A DNA stretch of 64,000 nt. Origin: Candidatus Omnitrophota bacterium. GTDB taxonomy: Bacteria > Omnitrophota > Gorgyraeia > Zapsychrales > Zapsychraceae. Both the position numbers and the translations under genes were made by a program. The stretch spans positions 76,669 through 140,668 of the forward strand of contig JAGQKV010000013.1 in assembly GCA_020429915.1 (NCBI GenBank). Reading direction: 5' to 3'. How positions within the stretch are numbered: position 1 is the first letter of the stretch; each line of letters opens with the position of its first letter. Positions 51,908 through 62,117 of this stretch are shown here, one piece after another. Below the pieces are notes generated by a model that was given only the letters and a program-made list of their open reading frames with translations, was not told the origin of the DNA and searched no databases.

Positions 51908-54900
51908 ATGCGAGTTAGTTGTATACCCGGGAAACAGGGCCTTCTGAAGGCCGTCAGCCGAATCGTAGCGGCGGTATTTGCCGTGTCAAGCGTGGTCCCG
52001 CCCGGACCGGTTATGGCGCAGACGGCCGGAATATCGCTGCCGGCGCCGCGCCAGATGTTGTCCGCTACGGGAGCCTACCGGCCGGCAGTTATCAAAGGGC
52101 TGATGGTCCATCCCGAGAACCCCTTGGAGTTCGATTTTATCATTGAAACCGGAGAAGGGCGTCTGAGTGAAGACCGGCTGTCCGCGGAAACCAACCGGCT
52201 GGTTAAATATTTTCTGACCGCGTTGACGATTCCGGAAGAAGAGATGTGGGTCAACCTTTCGCCGTACGAAGGCAATCGTATTGTGGGGGAGCGTTTCGGC
52301 GATACCACTATGGGACATGATTTGTTGGCACAGGACTACATCCTGAAGCAACTGACTTCCTCACTGATGTACCCGGACGAGGCCCTGGGGGAAGAATTCT
52401 GGGCGCGGGTGCATCAAAAGGCCCAAGCCCGGTTCGGCAAGACGGACATCCCGATGAACACCTTCAACAAGGTCTGGATCGTTCCCGATACGGCCACGAT
52501 CTATGAGAAGAACAACACGGCCTTTGTTTTGGAGAGCCGATTAAAAGTCATGCTGGAAGAAGATTATGCCGCTCTCGCCGCCAACACCAACGGACGGGGC
52601 ATGAATCTCTCGGCCGAGCCAGGCCGGGAACGGGTGGTGAGTGGGGTGTCGTCCGACGTCATCCGGGAAATCATCATTCCCGAACTGGAAAAGGAAATCA
52701 ATCAGGGGCGGCACTTTGCGGCCTTGCGTCAAATTTACCATTCGCTGGTCCTGGCCGCCTGGTTCAAGGCGAATCTGCGGGAGACCCTGCTGGGTAAGGT
52801 GTATGTGGACCAAAGCAAGACCCGCGGCGTGGATTTGCCGGATCCTTCCGTCAACCGTCAGATTTATAACCGCTATGTCGAGGCCTTCCGTAAAGGCGTG
52901 TACGATTTTATCCGGGAGGACTATGATCCGGACACCGACAGTGTGATCCCGCGGCGCTATTTTTCGGGGGGAGGCGACATGCGCGCGGTCCGTGAAATTG
53001 TCCGCCGCGGCACCATCAAGGCGGACGCTCCGGTTGACGGTGCGGTGCTGGCCCGTGTCCGGCCGCTGATCGACACGGTCATGCAAGCCCGCTATGTTTC
53101 TTCCACTGTGCGCCTGTACGACGTCGGCGCCGGGGCACGCCGGGACGACATTGAGGCCCTACAATTTTCGCCGACCGCGGATGCCGCTGTGCTCTCCGAT
53201 TTGGCCGGAAAATACCAGCCGATTCATCAGGTTATTTTCGATGATTATCGCTGGGCACAGATTGCCCGGGAGGCGATTGTCCACAGTGAACTGAATGATT
53301 TGGGCGTGGACGGTCAGGAAGACTGGTTCCGCAACCATTTTGCGGACTGGGTCGATTCCCATTTGACCGGAGCCCAGAATGAAGGTCTGCGTGAAGCCGT
53401 GCGACGAGCCGTCGGGGACTTTGTCGAGGACGTCAATCTGTACAAGCTCAGCATCAACCGGTCGTATCCGTTTGATTTGGGATTCAGCAATGTGGCCCGG
53501 GACTACCTTTATCGTCTTGCGGAAATCAACCGGCTGGCCGCCCGCGGCCAATCCGTGGCCGAGGAAATCGTTGCGTATTCCACGGATACCGAGGTTAAGG
53601 CGTTGATTGAGCCTCTGGTTGACGGGAAATTGCCCGTCTTTGCCGACGTGGTCCTGGAATCGCTGATACCGGCCTTGGCCCGTGAGGGTAATGATCCCAA
53701 CGCACAGGTAGCCTTGGGGGCGGGCGGTTTGGGATTTCTCGACGGCGAGACGGTTGCCGGTATTAAGGAGCATTTAAAAGGCAACTGGGGAGCGACCGAC
53801 GGCTATGCCGGACTTTCGGCGCTGCCTTTGTATGAAGTCTTTCAACGACGGACCATTGCGCCCCAGGAAGTTGATTGGGACAACCAGCAGGATATCAAAC
53901 CGTTTACGGTCACCGACAGTCAAGGTCGCCGCAGGCCGATGACATTCAAGGTGAACTTTAAAGGCAAGATTCATCATGAAGGGCGGGAAATGCATATTCG
54001 CAATGACTTGCAAAAGAAGCTTCGGTTGCGTGCTGACGAGGTGAGCCGTTACTGGAACAAGCTGATTGAAATGGGGATCATTGAAGAGGTCAGTAAGCGC
54101 GGCAAGATTGTCGGCGACATCGGCAAAATCCTGCGCGCGCATCATCATGATTTTGACGGACGGCAACAGGAAATCTACAATCTCCTGGCGGCATTGAAGG
54201 CCGAAACCCGGCCGGAGGGGATGGACTACGAAGTTCAGGTGTACATCGTCAATAACAACGGTACGCCACAGTTCGGGTTGCGCGCGCCGAAGTTCGACAT
54301 CTTCCACCACCTTTACCCTGGCGGGGATCAACAGTGGATCCAGTATGCTTTTTACGGCAAGGCGTATGTGCAATTGTTACGGGAGTTGGGAGTTGCGCCG
54401 GATGTCATTATGTTGAACGAGGGGCAAACCGTCTTCGCGGCCATCGAGATGATCAACGACATTAACCGCGCCAAACTTCTGGGAACGCATAGCATGTTCG
54501 AGGAGGTTAAGATCGTGTACAAGACCCATACCCCGAACCCAGCGGCGCTCCCGATTTACAGTGATGTGGCACGGCTGCGCGGCATGCTCGGCTGGGACAT
54601 GGTGCCCAATGATTTGCTTACCAATATGTATAACCAGACCATGTTTTATGCACCCAAGGCCTTGGCGGATCTGGCCGACCTGATTATTGCTGTTTCCGAC
54701 GAGAACGCCCAGGTGGCCCGGCGGATCATCGTTCCGGGCTTCGACGTGGAAGGGGCACAGAACGGGTCGATGCCGCAGGACTGGTATCCTGAGGCCCTGG
54801 CCGGTCTGGTCGCGGAACGCGGCTATCAGGGAGTTGCGGGGGAAGAACTTTACGCGATCCGCCGGGAAGCCAAGTTGGCGCTGAATGATAATCTTGTGCA

Positions 54901-57103
54901 ACTCCTGGGTGATGTTATGGGGCGCGACAAGGTCCCGCAGTTTGCGGATTTGGAGAATCGTCCGCTGGTAGGTTTGTTGCGACGCATGGTCCGATATAAG
55001 GGGCAGGGGATGCTTGTTCCGTTGATCGAGTGGATCGTGGGTGATCCCGATAAACAGTATTTTGATTTCAATGATAAATTGCTCGGGTACGGTTTGGGGG
55101 CCAATCTCCTTTTAGGTGGCGAGGCTCAGGATGAATACGGGGAAGAGTGGGTCGCACGCTTCAAGCGGATGCAGGCGGGGGCTTTTACGCCGGAAGATTT
55201 GGCGGAAATCGACAACCTTTCGTTGAAACAAGTGCGGGAAGTTTGGGACTTGCTCAGGGAGGACGGTTTGATAGTACCGCGGGCCGGTAGTTTTGTGGCG
55301 GCGGGTAATTGGCAGATTTTGCAGGATGGTCAAGCCGAAATCGGCGGCCAAACCGTGGCGGCGCGATATCGCGGTTACCATGAATTTCTCTACAAGATGT
55401 TTGATCGTCTGCAGAATCTGAAAGGAAAAGTGATCTACATCGAGAAGACCGGTAAGAACGTGATGAAGGCTGCGACCACGGCGGTGGACCTGTGGTTGAG
55501 TATGCCGGACCCGACTCAGGAGGCGTCCGGTACCAGTCATCAGCGCGTCGGCTTGGCCGGAGGGCTGAATGTCGGTGTCAAAGGGGCCGGTTTCGACATT
55601 CAGATCGAGCACGGCGTTAATGGCTGGCTCATCGATGCCTTTCCCGAAATCGATACCGACGAACTGATCGATATGTTCAATGTCGGGGTTCGCAGCGAGA
55701 ACCGCGAGGAAGTACAGCGTAATATGCATGAATATTGGGAACGGGCCCGGCCGTTGCTGCGCGATTATATTCGCGAGGCCGTGGGGCTTTATCGGGCCTA
55801 TGTGGATTCCCGCCAGCTTGAGACCCGGGATGACCGCTGGATCACCATGCTTAAATCGGCTTTTGACCAGGCGCACGAAACGGTCACCATCGCGCACAAC
55901 AATATTCGTAACAAGATGGCCTTTGATGCCGCTCTGGACGGATCCGGGACCTATGGGATCCGTCGGCGCAAGCAATTAGGCGAGGAGATCCTGATGGCCA
56001 TGGGGCCGGTGATCAATGTGCTGGTGAATTCGCGTTTGCGCGGGGTCGATGCTGATCAAACGGCCGACCATATCCACGCACTCAGCGGATATCTCACTCA
56101 CGAAGGAGATGCGGCCGCCGTTCCGGAGGGGTTGGGTGAATCGGTCGCGGAACTGCAGGTTGCGCAAAAGGCGATTGCCGCGGCCATTGCCGACCGTCAC
56201 ATGAATCCCCAGGTCGTACGTGATCTCATCGTTGAAGAATTGGCCACCGTGGTGCCGTTCCGCGTACAGCGGGCGCTGGCGGGCCGGGATAACGCGGTGC
56301 TGGTCGTCGACGATTCCGTACGTGAGGCGGTTGAGTCGGCGGGAGATCCGGTGACGGTCGAGAAATACCACAGCCGCGGCGGCGAAGTGGCCTTGATTGA
56401 GAGCACCTATGATCCGGTCACCGGCAGGACCCGACATATATCCTACGGACGACAAGGCGTGGCCCCGTATTTCAACATCCTCGTGGACGGTGATCAGCGG
56501 GACGAAAGCACCGACGTGATCATCGGCCTGTATGAAGGCGGCGGCTACATCTCCGAATCGAGCACCCGGTTAAGCAAGACGGCCACGCTGGACGGACGTC
56601 AGATTACGATCGACAGCCGCTATGACGCGCAAAGCAACCGGACCACCCATGCCTTCGCAGGCATCGCCACCGGCCCGCGGCAGGACCGTGTTCCCGGCTT
56701 TGAATTGGTCGAGCCCGAACACGGCTTTTTTGTGCAACGCAGCGGGGCGGAGATCCTGGCCTTACGGGCCCGGGGATACTATCCCGATGCGGCGGTTATG
56801 GCTGCCCCGGGAGCGGCGGCCGTCAGCGGGGGCGAGCAGAAGTACGGGGGTATCGATTTGAATATCCAACTGCTTGATCTGCAGATCAAACGCGATGAGA
56901 CGGGTATTCCTCTGCCGGTGACACAGCAGCCATTGGAGGAACTGCACATTGAAGGCTTCGTGCCGGTGATCATCAATATTGTTCCGTTGAACAATCTTCC
57001 GCTCATTTTGGGCATGGACAATAATTCACCGGTACGGGATAATGACAGCGGCGATCAACGCATGGCCGAGGCGGCCGCTCTCAATCGAAACGACAGATCG
57101 TGA
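51908..57103 (+). CDS. Giant exported protein 2: shared N-terminal domain, GT35 phosphorylase-like module with inserted winged helices, GGIDLN C-terminus
   Basis: This 1,731-residue protein follows a strong site (GGGAGG) and has a signal peptide (about 1-38, ending VMA). The shared domain (about 45-355) ends in RRYFSGG. A GT35 alpha-glucan phosphorylase-like module spans about 600-1260: ALGAGGLG near 604, NEGQTVF near 837, THTPNPAA near 873, RYKGQ at 1029-1033 and EASGTSHQR at 1205-1213. In true phosphorylases the last Lys holds PLP; here it is R1213. The phosphate-binding Arg next to K1031 is G1032. E1205 is kept. Winged-helix-like insertions lie near 690-735 and 1095-1120. The C-terminus has GGIDLN near 1650 and GFVPVIIN near 1681. 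It is probably not a normal phosphorylase. Confidence 0.9.
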   Translation: MRVSCIPGKQGLLKAVSRIVAAVFAVSSVVPPGPVMAQTAGISLPAPRQMLSATGAYRPAVIKGLMVHPENPLEFDFIIETGEGRLSEDRLSAETNRLVKYFLTALTIPEEEMWVNLSPYEGNRIVGERFGDTTMGHDLLAQDYILKQLTSSLMYPDEALGEEFWARVHQKAQARFGKTDIPMNTFNKVWIVPDTATIYEKNNTAFVLESRLKVMLEEDYAALAANTNGRGMNLSAEPGRERVVSGVSSDVIREIIIPELEKEINQGRHFAALRQIYHSLVLAAWFKANLRETLLGKVYVDQSKTRGVDLPDPSVNRQIYNRYVEAFRKGVYDFIREDYDPDTDSVIPRRYFSGGGDMRAVREIVRRGTIKADAPVDGAVLARVRPLIDTVMQARYVSSTVRLYDVGAGARRDDIEALQFSPTADAAVLSDLAGKYQPIHQVIFDDYRWAQIAREAIVHSELNDLGVDGQEDWFRNHFADWVDSHLTGAQNEGLREAVRRAVGDFVEDVNLYKLSINRSYPFDLGFSNVARDYLYRLAEINRLAARGQSVAEEIVAYSTDTEVKALIEPLVDGKLPVFADVVLESLIPALAREGNDPNAQVALGAGGLGFLDGETVAGIKEHLKGNWGATDGYAGLSALPLYEVFQRRTIAPQEVDWDNQQDIKPFTVTDSQGRRRPMTFKVNFKGKIHHEGREMHIRNDLQKKLRLRADEVSRYWNKLIEMGIIEEVSKRGKIVGDIGKILRAHHHDFDGRQQEIYNLLAALKAETRPEGMDYEVQVYIVNNNGTPQFGLRAPKFDIFHHLYPGGDQQWIQYAFYGKAYVQLLRELGVAPDVIMLNEGQTVFAAIEMINDINRAKLLGTHSMFEEVKIVYKTHTPNPAALPIYSDVARLRGMLGWDMVPNDLLTNMYNQTMFYAPKALADLADLIIAVSDENAQVARRIIVPGFDVEGAQNGSMPQDWYPEALAGLVAERGYQGVAGEELYAIRREAKLALNDNLVQLLGDVMGRDKVPQFADLENRPLVGLLRRMVRYKGQGMLVPLIEWIVGDPDKQYFDFNDKLLGYGLGANLLLGGEAQDEYGEEWVARFKRMQAGAFTPEDLAEIDNLSLKQVREVWDLLREDGLIVPRAGSFVAAGNWQILQDGQAEIGGQTVAARYRGYHEFLYKMFDRLQNLKGKVIYIEKTGKNVMKAATTAVDLWLSMPDPTQEASGTSHQRVGLAGGLNVGVKGAGFDIQIEHGVNGWLIDAFPEIDTDELIDMFNVGVRSENREEVQRNMHEYWERARPLLRDYIREAVGLYRAYVDSRQLETRDDRWITMLKSAFDQAHETVTIAHNNIRNKMAFDAALDGSGTYGIRRRKQLGEEILMAMGPVINVLVNSRLRGVDADQTADHIHALSGYLTHEGDAAAVPEGLGESVAELQVAQKAIAAAIADRHMNPQVVRDLIVEELATVVPFRVQRALAGRDNAVLVVDDSVREAVESAGDPVTVEKYHSRGGEVALIESTYDPVTGRTRHISYGRQGVAPYFNILVDGDQRDESTDVIIGLYEGGGYISESSTRLSKTATLDGRQITIDSRYDAQSNRTTHAFAGIATGPRQDRVPGFELVEPEHGFFVQRSGAEILALRARGYYPDAAVMAAPGAAAVSGGEQKYGGIDLNIQLLDLQIKRDETGIPLPVTQQPLEELHIEGFVPVIINIVPLNNLPLILGMDNNSPVRDNDSGDQRMAEAAALNRNDRS

Positions 57104-60100
57104 TGACAACTCATTTCAAAAACACAATTAGCATAGGCTTGCAGCGCGTGATGGCTATCATCTGCGCGGCGGTCATGGTTTTCAGCGGGCCGGTACCGCT
57201 GGCGCGGGCCGCGGACTTGGGGTGGAGAGATCTTGCGCCGGGCGAGATGATCGGCCCGAGTCGAACTTTTTCTCCTGTTCTTTTGAAGGGTATGATTCTT
57301 GATCCGAACGATCCGCTGCGGTTTCAGTTTGTAGTCGACAGCGGTTCGCTGGACATGACCAGCGCCCAGGTCAAGAGCGCCTCACAAAAGCTGGTGCGGT
57401 ATTTTATGTCCGGTTTGACCATCCCGAAATCGGAGCTGTGGGTAAACCTTTCACCTTACGAAGGCGACCGGATTATCACGGCCGAGCTCAGCCGGACGGA
57501 ATTGGGTCAGGACCTGTTGGTCCAGGATTATCTGTTGAAGCAGCTCACGTCGACATTGATCTATCCGGAAGATGATCTCGGCGAGGAATTCTGGCAAAGG
57601 ATTTACACCAAGGCCCATGAGCAGTACGGGGTTTCCGAACTGCCGATCGCCACTTTTAACAAGGTTTGGGTCCTGCCGGAGAAGGCGGTTATTGCAGAGC
57701 ACGGCCTGAGTGTGGAGATCGTGGAGAGCCGTCTTAAAGTCATGCTGGACCGTGACTACGTGGCAATGCAGGCGAACGGAAAAAAGACTGATAACCAGGC
57801 GGATGAGGATCTCAATGTCCTTTCATCGACGGTGCTGCGCGACCTGATCGTTCCGGAGATTGAAAAAGAAATCAATAACGGCGAGAATTTCGCGGCGCTG
57901 CGGCAGATCTACCATTCTCTGATATTGGCCAAATGGTATAAAGAGACGATCACCAACAGTCTGTTGTCCCAGGTGTATGTGGACCGGCAGAAGGTACTCG
58001 GCATCGACCTGGCCGATCCGGACATTCGCGAGAAAGTTTACCGGCGCTATCTGGATGCGTTTCAAATCGGAGTTTTTGACTATGTGCGTGAGGAATACGA
58101 CAGCTATTCCCACGAAATGATCCCTCGCAAGTATTTCTCGGGCGGGATAACGCGACTTTTGAATATGCCGTTGACCAGGGATGTCTCCGGACGTGAGGTC
58201 CCGATCACAGGTGAACGCTTTATCCTGGATATCGGAACGTTTCCTCGCTACCAGGGGGACAAGGCCGTGCTGGGCGAATCCGGTTCCCAGGAGCCGTTGG
58301 TAAGGGAAGTGCGCGTGTTCGACCTGTTTTTCTCGGAGGCGCAAAAAGAGCGGCGCTGGCGACGGGATGAATTGGTGCCTTTGGGGGAGGCCGTTGACGC
58401 GCTGCTGGAGAAATTCGCGGGCAGGGACGTCCCTATCGAACGCTCCGACATTGAAAACTATCTGATCAACACACCGGGTTATCCGGTGGAAGGCAATGTT
58501 CATTTAGCCAAGACTCCGACCCTGTTGCGTGGTGTCTCCAAAGGTTTGGAGGGTGTCGGAATCGGCCGGGCGACATTCTTCGAAAGGGAGGACGTCCAGT
58601 TCCAGTATCCTTTTGTCGCTCCCAATAACACCGCCGAGGTTCGGGATCAGAAAGTTTCTAACGAAAAACGTCTGGTCGGTGAGATTTTTCAAGGTGCCTT
58701 CCGCGCCGAGAGTGAGCTGGCTGCCGGAGCCGTGCTGGACCGTGTTATCAATGCCACCAGCGCCTTGATACAGGAGCAGGTTGAAAACCGGATGGAATTC
58801 GCCTACCGCTTGGTGCACGAACTTGTCCGAAAGTCCAAGGAAGATTTTTTGATTGAATTGGGGTTAGGGGAAGAAGAAGTTCCTGCTGACTTTATCGATG
58901 AATTCAAAAAGGAACTGCTGAACATATACATACCGCGTTTGGTCGAGGCGCACGCCGAATCTCCGGAATATGTGACGGTTTTCGGCGACAACTACGCCTT
59001 ATATCAGCGTCTTAAACTGATGCGGGGGGCGTGGGCCGTATTATTGACGCATCCGTACGGATTGGACCGGATGCGCGAGTACTATCAGTTGTTACAGGAT
59101 TACGTTCGCTTTCAGGAATTGCACGACGAACAAATTCGTAAGTCCGATGAAGAAAAAGATGAGCCGCGGATCGCGCGATTGCGTCGGGAAATGGAGAGGA
59201 TCAACGGGCGTCTGAAGACATTGCATAAGGAAATCGAAGGCTTACAGCAAAGTATGCAGGCGCAAAAATCCATGTTCTTCTTCGAATTTCTGCGTAAGAC
59301 TCTCCAAAAAAGTGGCGAGGAACATGGTAATAATGCCTTTGCTATGATCCAGGCACACCGTAAGGAAATGGATGCCTTCTTCGAAATGATGCGTCAGGGC
59401 GGAACCCTGCCACGCAATATGGAGGCGATCAAGGAGGCCTACACGGCGTTTACATTCGTTCAGGACCATCTTGACAGCCACGCCTACGTCATCGCCTATG
59501 AAGATGCCCCGGATCTTAAGGAACAGAAAATTAATCTGGAAATCGGGCGGTTTCTGAGCGTGTTGCGACGGGCGCGCGAACTATTTGTGCGCGAACAGTT
59601 GCGTTTGGAGGCCGCGCGTAAGGATGATTACAACGGCCAGTACTACGGTGAGATCCTCAAAGGATTGGAGTCCGAATCCGCAACCGCGGTCGCACTCTCC
59701 GATGGCGGCAGTCTTTTCAGCCGTTTTCTCGATTCGTTTGCCGAGTATGTCCAGGGGCGAATCAGTCAGCGCGGCGTTACCATTGAGCGGGGAATGATCA
59801 ATTACATGGCATTTGCCCATGATGACGATCTGCTGGCGGCCGCGGGGGATCGCGTGAAACTGCCTGAGTTTGCGGACGCGTCCGACAAGGAGCGCTTTCG
59901 CGACATGACCGTCGAATTCATGATGATATTTTCTCAATTGCTCAAGGAAGAAACGATCCAGCAGGCAACGGAACCGATGGTCGTTTTTGTCGATCCGAGT
60001 ATCGAAGCGCTGACTCCGAACGAAGTCGGGACCATCCACGTCAAGTTTCCGAATATCGTAGCTATTGTGGAACAGGGCCGGTCGCCGCATGCAATCAACC

Positions 60101-62016
60101 AGTTCCCGCTGTCCGTCTCCGGCGTGTCCGGTTTTACCAAGGCCAACATCAAAGAGGGCGAATTGACTATTGTCGAAGGCAGCTCGCGTGGGCTTGGCGG
60201 TGTGACCGTTCGTCCGGATTTAAAGACAAGAGTCGCCGCTTACCAGTTGAGTGAGGATTTGGACCGGCGGCGCGAATATTTCAATGTCGTCGCGGCCAAG
60301 CCTTTGAAGATCGGCGGACGCACTTACCAAAGTTTTACCAGTATCGGCGTCAATCATCGCGAAGACCTGCGCCGGATGAACGCGCTCGGTATACCGAACG
60401 TGGGATTGCACCGGCTGGAACTGATGTTCGAAGATCCCTACCGTCCGGACCTGCGCAACCAGGAACGTCAAATGGCCCAGGAATTCGAGAACATCCTGAA
60501 CGAAGAGGTGTTCAGCGGTGATTTGGGCGACGGGGTGCTGGGGCGTTATATTCCGCGGCTGGACGACATCGGCGGTGAAAAGGTGCCGCAAATCCTCAGT
60601 GATTATCTGGCCAAGGTCGAGGCCGCGGAAGGCAAAGGCCGGCGCGAAGAACTGAAAAAAGAGATTTTGACGGAATATTCCGGTACGGCGTTCTATTTTT
60701 ACCGGGATGCAGGCGGCGAGCGCCCGTTCTATGAATACGGGCTGCGGCAGCTGCGCGCGCTGTTCCGAGCGTATCACAAGGCCACCAACAAGCGGCTGGG
60801 ACTCACGTTTCCCAATGTGCGTGTTATTCCGGGTGTCGTCGGTGTAGACGATATTCTGGCAATGGTGGACGAAGCCAAGCAGCAGGCGGCCCAGGCGCTC
60901 TTTGAGGAGGAACGGGAGGAATTGGCGGACCGGATCGCCAAGTTGCGCGAGCAAACCACCGGAGAGACCGCCGACGGTGAAACGACTGATGAAGAGCGCC
61001 GGGCGCACGAAGAGCGCGTGCGGGAGTTGGATATCCTGGACGAGCGGCTGAATTATTTTACCGAAGACCACGATATCTTTATCAGTCGACTGATCAAAGC
61101 CTTCGAAGGTGTCCAAATCGGTTTCTACGTGGAAGATGTTCGGGAGATCCCGCACTATGACGAAATGGTCCGTAAATCGGATTTTATCGCCATCGGGACC
61201 AATGACATGACGCAATCCCTGTTCCGTCGGGACTTCCCCAAACTGACGCGTTTCGATTCCCGCTACAGCCATCTTTTTGATGAAATGCAGCCGCGTCTGC
61301 TGGAAGTGAACTGGCTTATGGCGCGGATATCCGCCCGGCACCGCAAGCCGCTGCTGATCAGCGGGGACTGGGGTGATACGGTCCGTTGGGGCGGTTTTGT
61401 CGGGACGGCTTTAAGCCAGCGCTATTCTGCTGACGTTTATCCGGTGTCGTCGATTTCCAAGGCTGCGCGGATTCGCGCGTACATGCGCGAAATCTCAGTG
61501 GGCCGTTTGACGAAAGTTCCGGATTCAGAAAGCGAAGGGATATTCAGTGAAATGTTTGCCCGCCTGGAAGCGGCTTATGCGGACGGGCTCAATGAATTCC
61601 GCGATGTCCTGCACGGCGCCGAGGAGGAATACCTGGCCCCCGTGCAAAAACTGCGGGAGTCGCTGGATCCGGTCATCGAAAGCAAGGTCAGAGAGATGTC
61701 CGGTACCTCCGAGGGGTCGGATAAGGCCCTGCTCGCCCGCGAGGAAACGGCGGATAATGTCGGGGGGATCGATCTTAATGAAATTCAGTTGCAACGCGCT
61801 GAAGCCGCGATTCGTATTGAATTCGACCCGGCGAAAGTGGAGGCCATCCTGGATGCCGGAGTGATCGACGGCTTCACGCCTGTCATTATCAATGTGGCCC
61901 CGATGCCGGTCCTGCTGCCCCTGGCGGGGGGTGATTCCCGTGATCAACTTCTACTCGACGGTTCGGTCGGCGAGTTCTCCGCCCGGCGGGACGATCCGCT
62001 GCAACCGCAAACATAA
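57103..62016 (+). CDS. Giant exported protein 3: shared N-terminal domain, enzyme I/PEP-utilising-like module, GGIDLN C-terminus
   Basis: The ATG at 57103 overlaps the gene 2 stop (TGATG); this gives 1,637 residues. A signal peptide (MTTHFKNTISIGLQRVM, ending ARA) leads to the shared domain (about 45-355), ending in RKYFSGG. From about 475 it resembles PTS enzyme I: KGLEGVGIGRATFF; a very long coiled-coil helical part (about 520-940); a phosphohistidine-like block GRSPHA with H996; GLHRLELMF; DDIGGEKVP; E1344 in YVED; and AIGTNDMTQ (N1367, D1368). The position of the catalytic Cys of enzyme I is S1420 in LISGDWGD. A second charged coiled-coil insertion lies near 1275-1325. The end has GGIDLN near 1555 and GFTPVIIN near 1590. 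Confidence 0.9.
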   Translation: MTTHFKNTISIGLQRVMAIICAAVMVFSGPVPLARAADLGWRDLAPGEMIGPSRTFSPVLLKGMILDPNDPLRFQFVVDSGSLDMTSAQVKSASQKLVRYFMSGLTIPKSELWVNLSPYEGDRIITAELSRTELGQDLLVQDYLLKQLTSTLIYPEDDLGEEFWQRIYTKAHEQYGVSELPIATFNKVWVLPEKAVIAEHGLSVEIVESRLKVMLDRDYVAMQANGKKTDNQADEDLNVLSSTVLRDLIVPEIEKEINNGENFAALRQIYHSLILAKWYKETITNSLLSQVYVDRQKVLGIDLADPDIREKVYRRYLDAFQIGVFDYVREEYDSYSHEMIPRKYFSGGITRLLNMPLTRDVSGREVPITGERFILDIGTFPRYQGDKAVLGESGSQEPLVREVRVFDLFFSEAQKERRWRRDELVPLGEAVDALLEKFAGRDVPIERSDIENYLINTPGYPVEGNVHLAKTPTLLRGVSKGLEGVGIGRATFFEREDVQFQYPFVAPNNTAEVRDQKVSNEKRLVGEIFQGAFRAESELAAGAVLDRVINATSALIQEQVENRMEFAYRLVHELVRKSKEDFLIELGLGEEEVPADFIDEFKKELLNIYIPRLVEAHAESPEYVTVFGDNYALYQRLKLMRGAWAVLLTHPYGLDRMREYYQLLQDYVRFQELHDEQIRKSDEEKDEPRIARLRREMERINGRLKTLHKEIEGLQQSMQAQKSMFFFEFLRKTLQKSGEEHGNNAFAMIQAHRKEMDAFFEMMRQGGTLPRNMEAIKEAYTAFTFVQDHLDSHAYVIAYEDAPDLKEQKINLEIGRFLSVLRRARELFVREQLRLEAARKDDYNGQYYGEILKGLESESATAVALSDGGSLFSRFLDSFAEYVQGRISQRGVTIERGMINYMAFAHDDDLLAAAGDRVKLPEFADASDKERFRDMTVEFMMIFSQLLKEETIQQATEPMVVFVDPSIEALTPNEVGTIHVKFPNIVAIVEQGRSPHAINQFPLSVSGVSGFTKANIKEGELTIVEGSSRGLGGVTVRPDLKTRVAAYQLSEDLDRRREYFNVVAAKPLKIGGRTYQSFTSIGVNHREDLRRMNALGIPNVGLHRLELMFEDPYRPDLRNQERQMAQEFENILNEEVFSGDLGDGVLGRYIPRLDDIGGEKVPQILSDYLAKVEAAEGKGRREELKKEILTEYSGTAFYFYRDAGGERPFYEYGLRQLRALFRAYHKATNKRLGLTFPNVRVIPGVVGVDDILAMVDEAKQQAAQALFEEEREELADRIAKLREQTTGETADGETTDEERRAHEERVRELDILDERLNYFTEDHDIFISRLIKAFEGVQIGFYVEDVREIPHYDEMVRKSDFIAIGTNDMTQSLFRRDFPKLTRFDSRYSHLFDEMQPRLLEVNWLMARISARHRKPLLISGDWGDTVRWGGFVGTALSQRYSADVYPVSSISKAARIRAYMREISVGRLTKVPDSESEGIFSEMFARLEAAYADGLNEFRDVLHGAEEEYLAPVQKLRESLDPVIESKVREMSGTSEGSDKALLAREETADNVGGIDLNEIQLQRAEAAIRIEFDPAKVEAILDAGVIDGFTPVIINVAPMPVLLPLAGGDSRDQLLLDGSVGEFSARRDDPLQPQT

Positions 62017-62058
62017 CCCCTGCCAGAGCCATTTTCGGTTAACTATTCAGGATACATA

Positions 62059-62088
62059 TTGTCAAATCAAGGCGTTTCTATGTATAAT
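62059..62088 (+). promoter_or_regulatory. Promoter of the small membrane protein group
   Basis: TTGTCA (62059-62064) and a perfect TATAAT (62083-62088) with an 18-base spacer, about 30 bases before the start at 62118. Confidence 0.65.
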
Positions 62089-62117
62089 ACGGGGGCATTA
62101 GGGGGGGAAGTAAGCGC

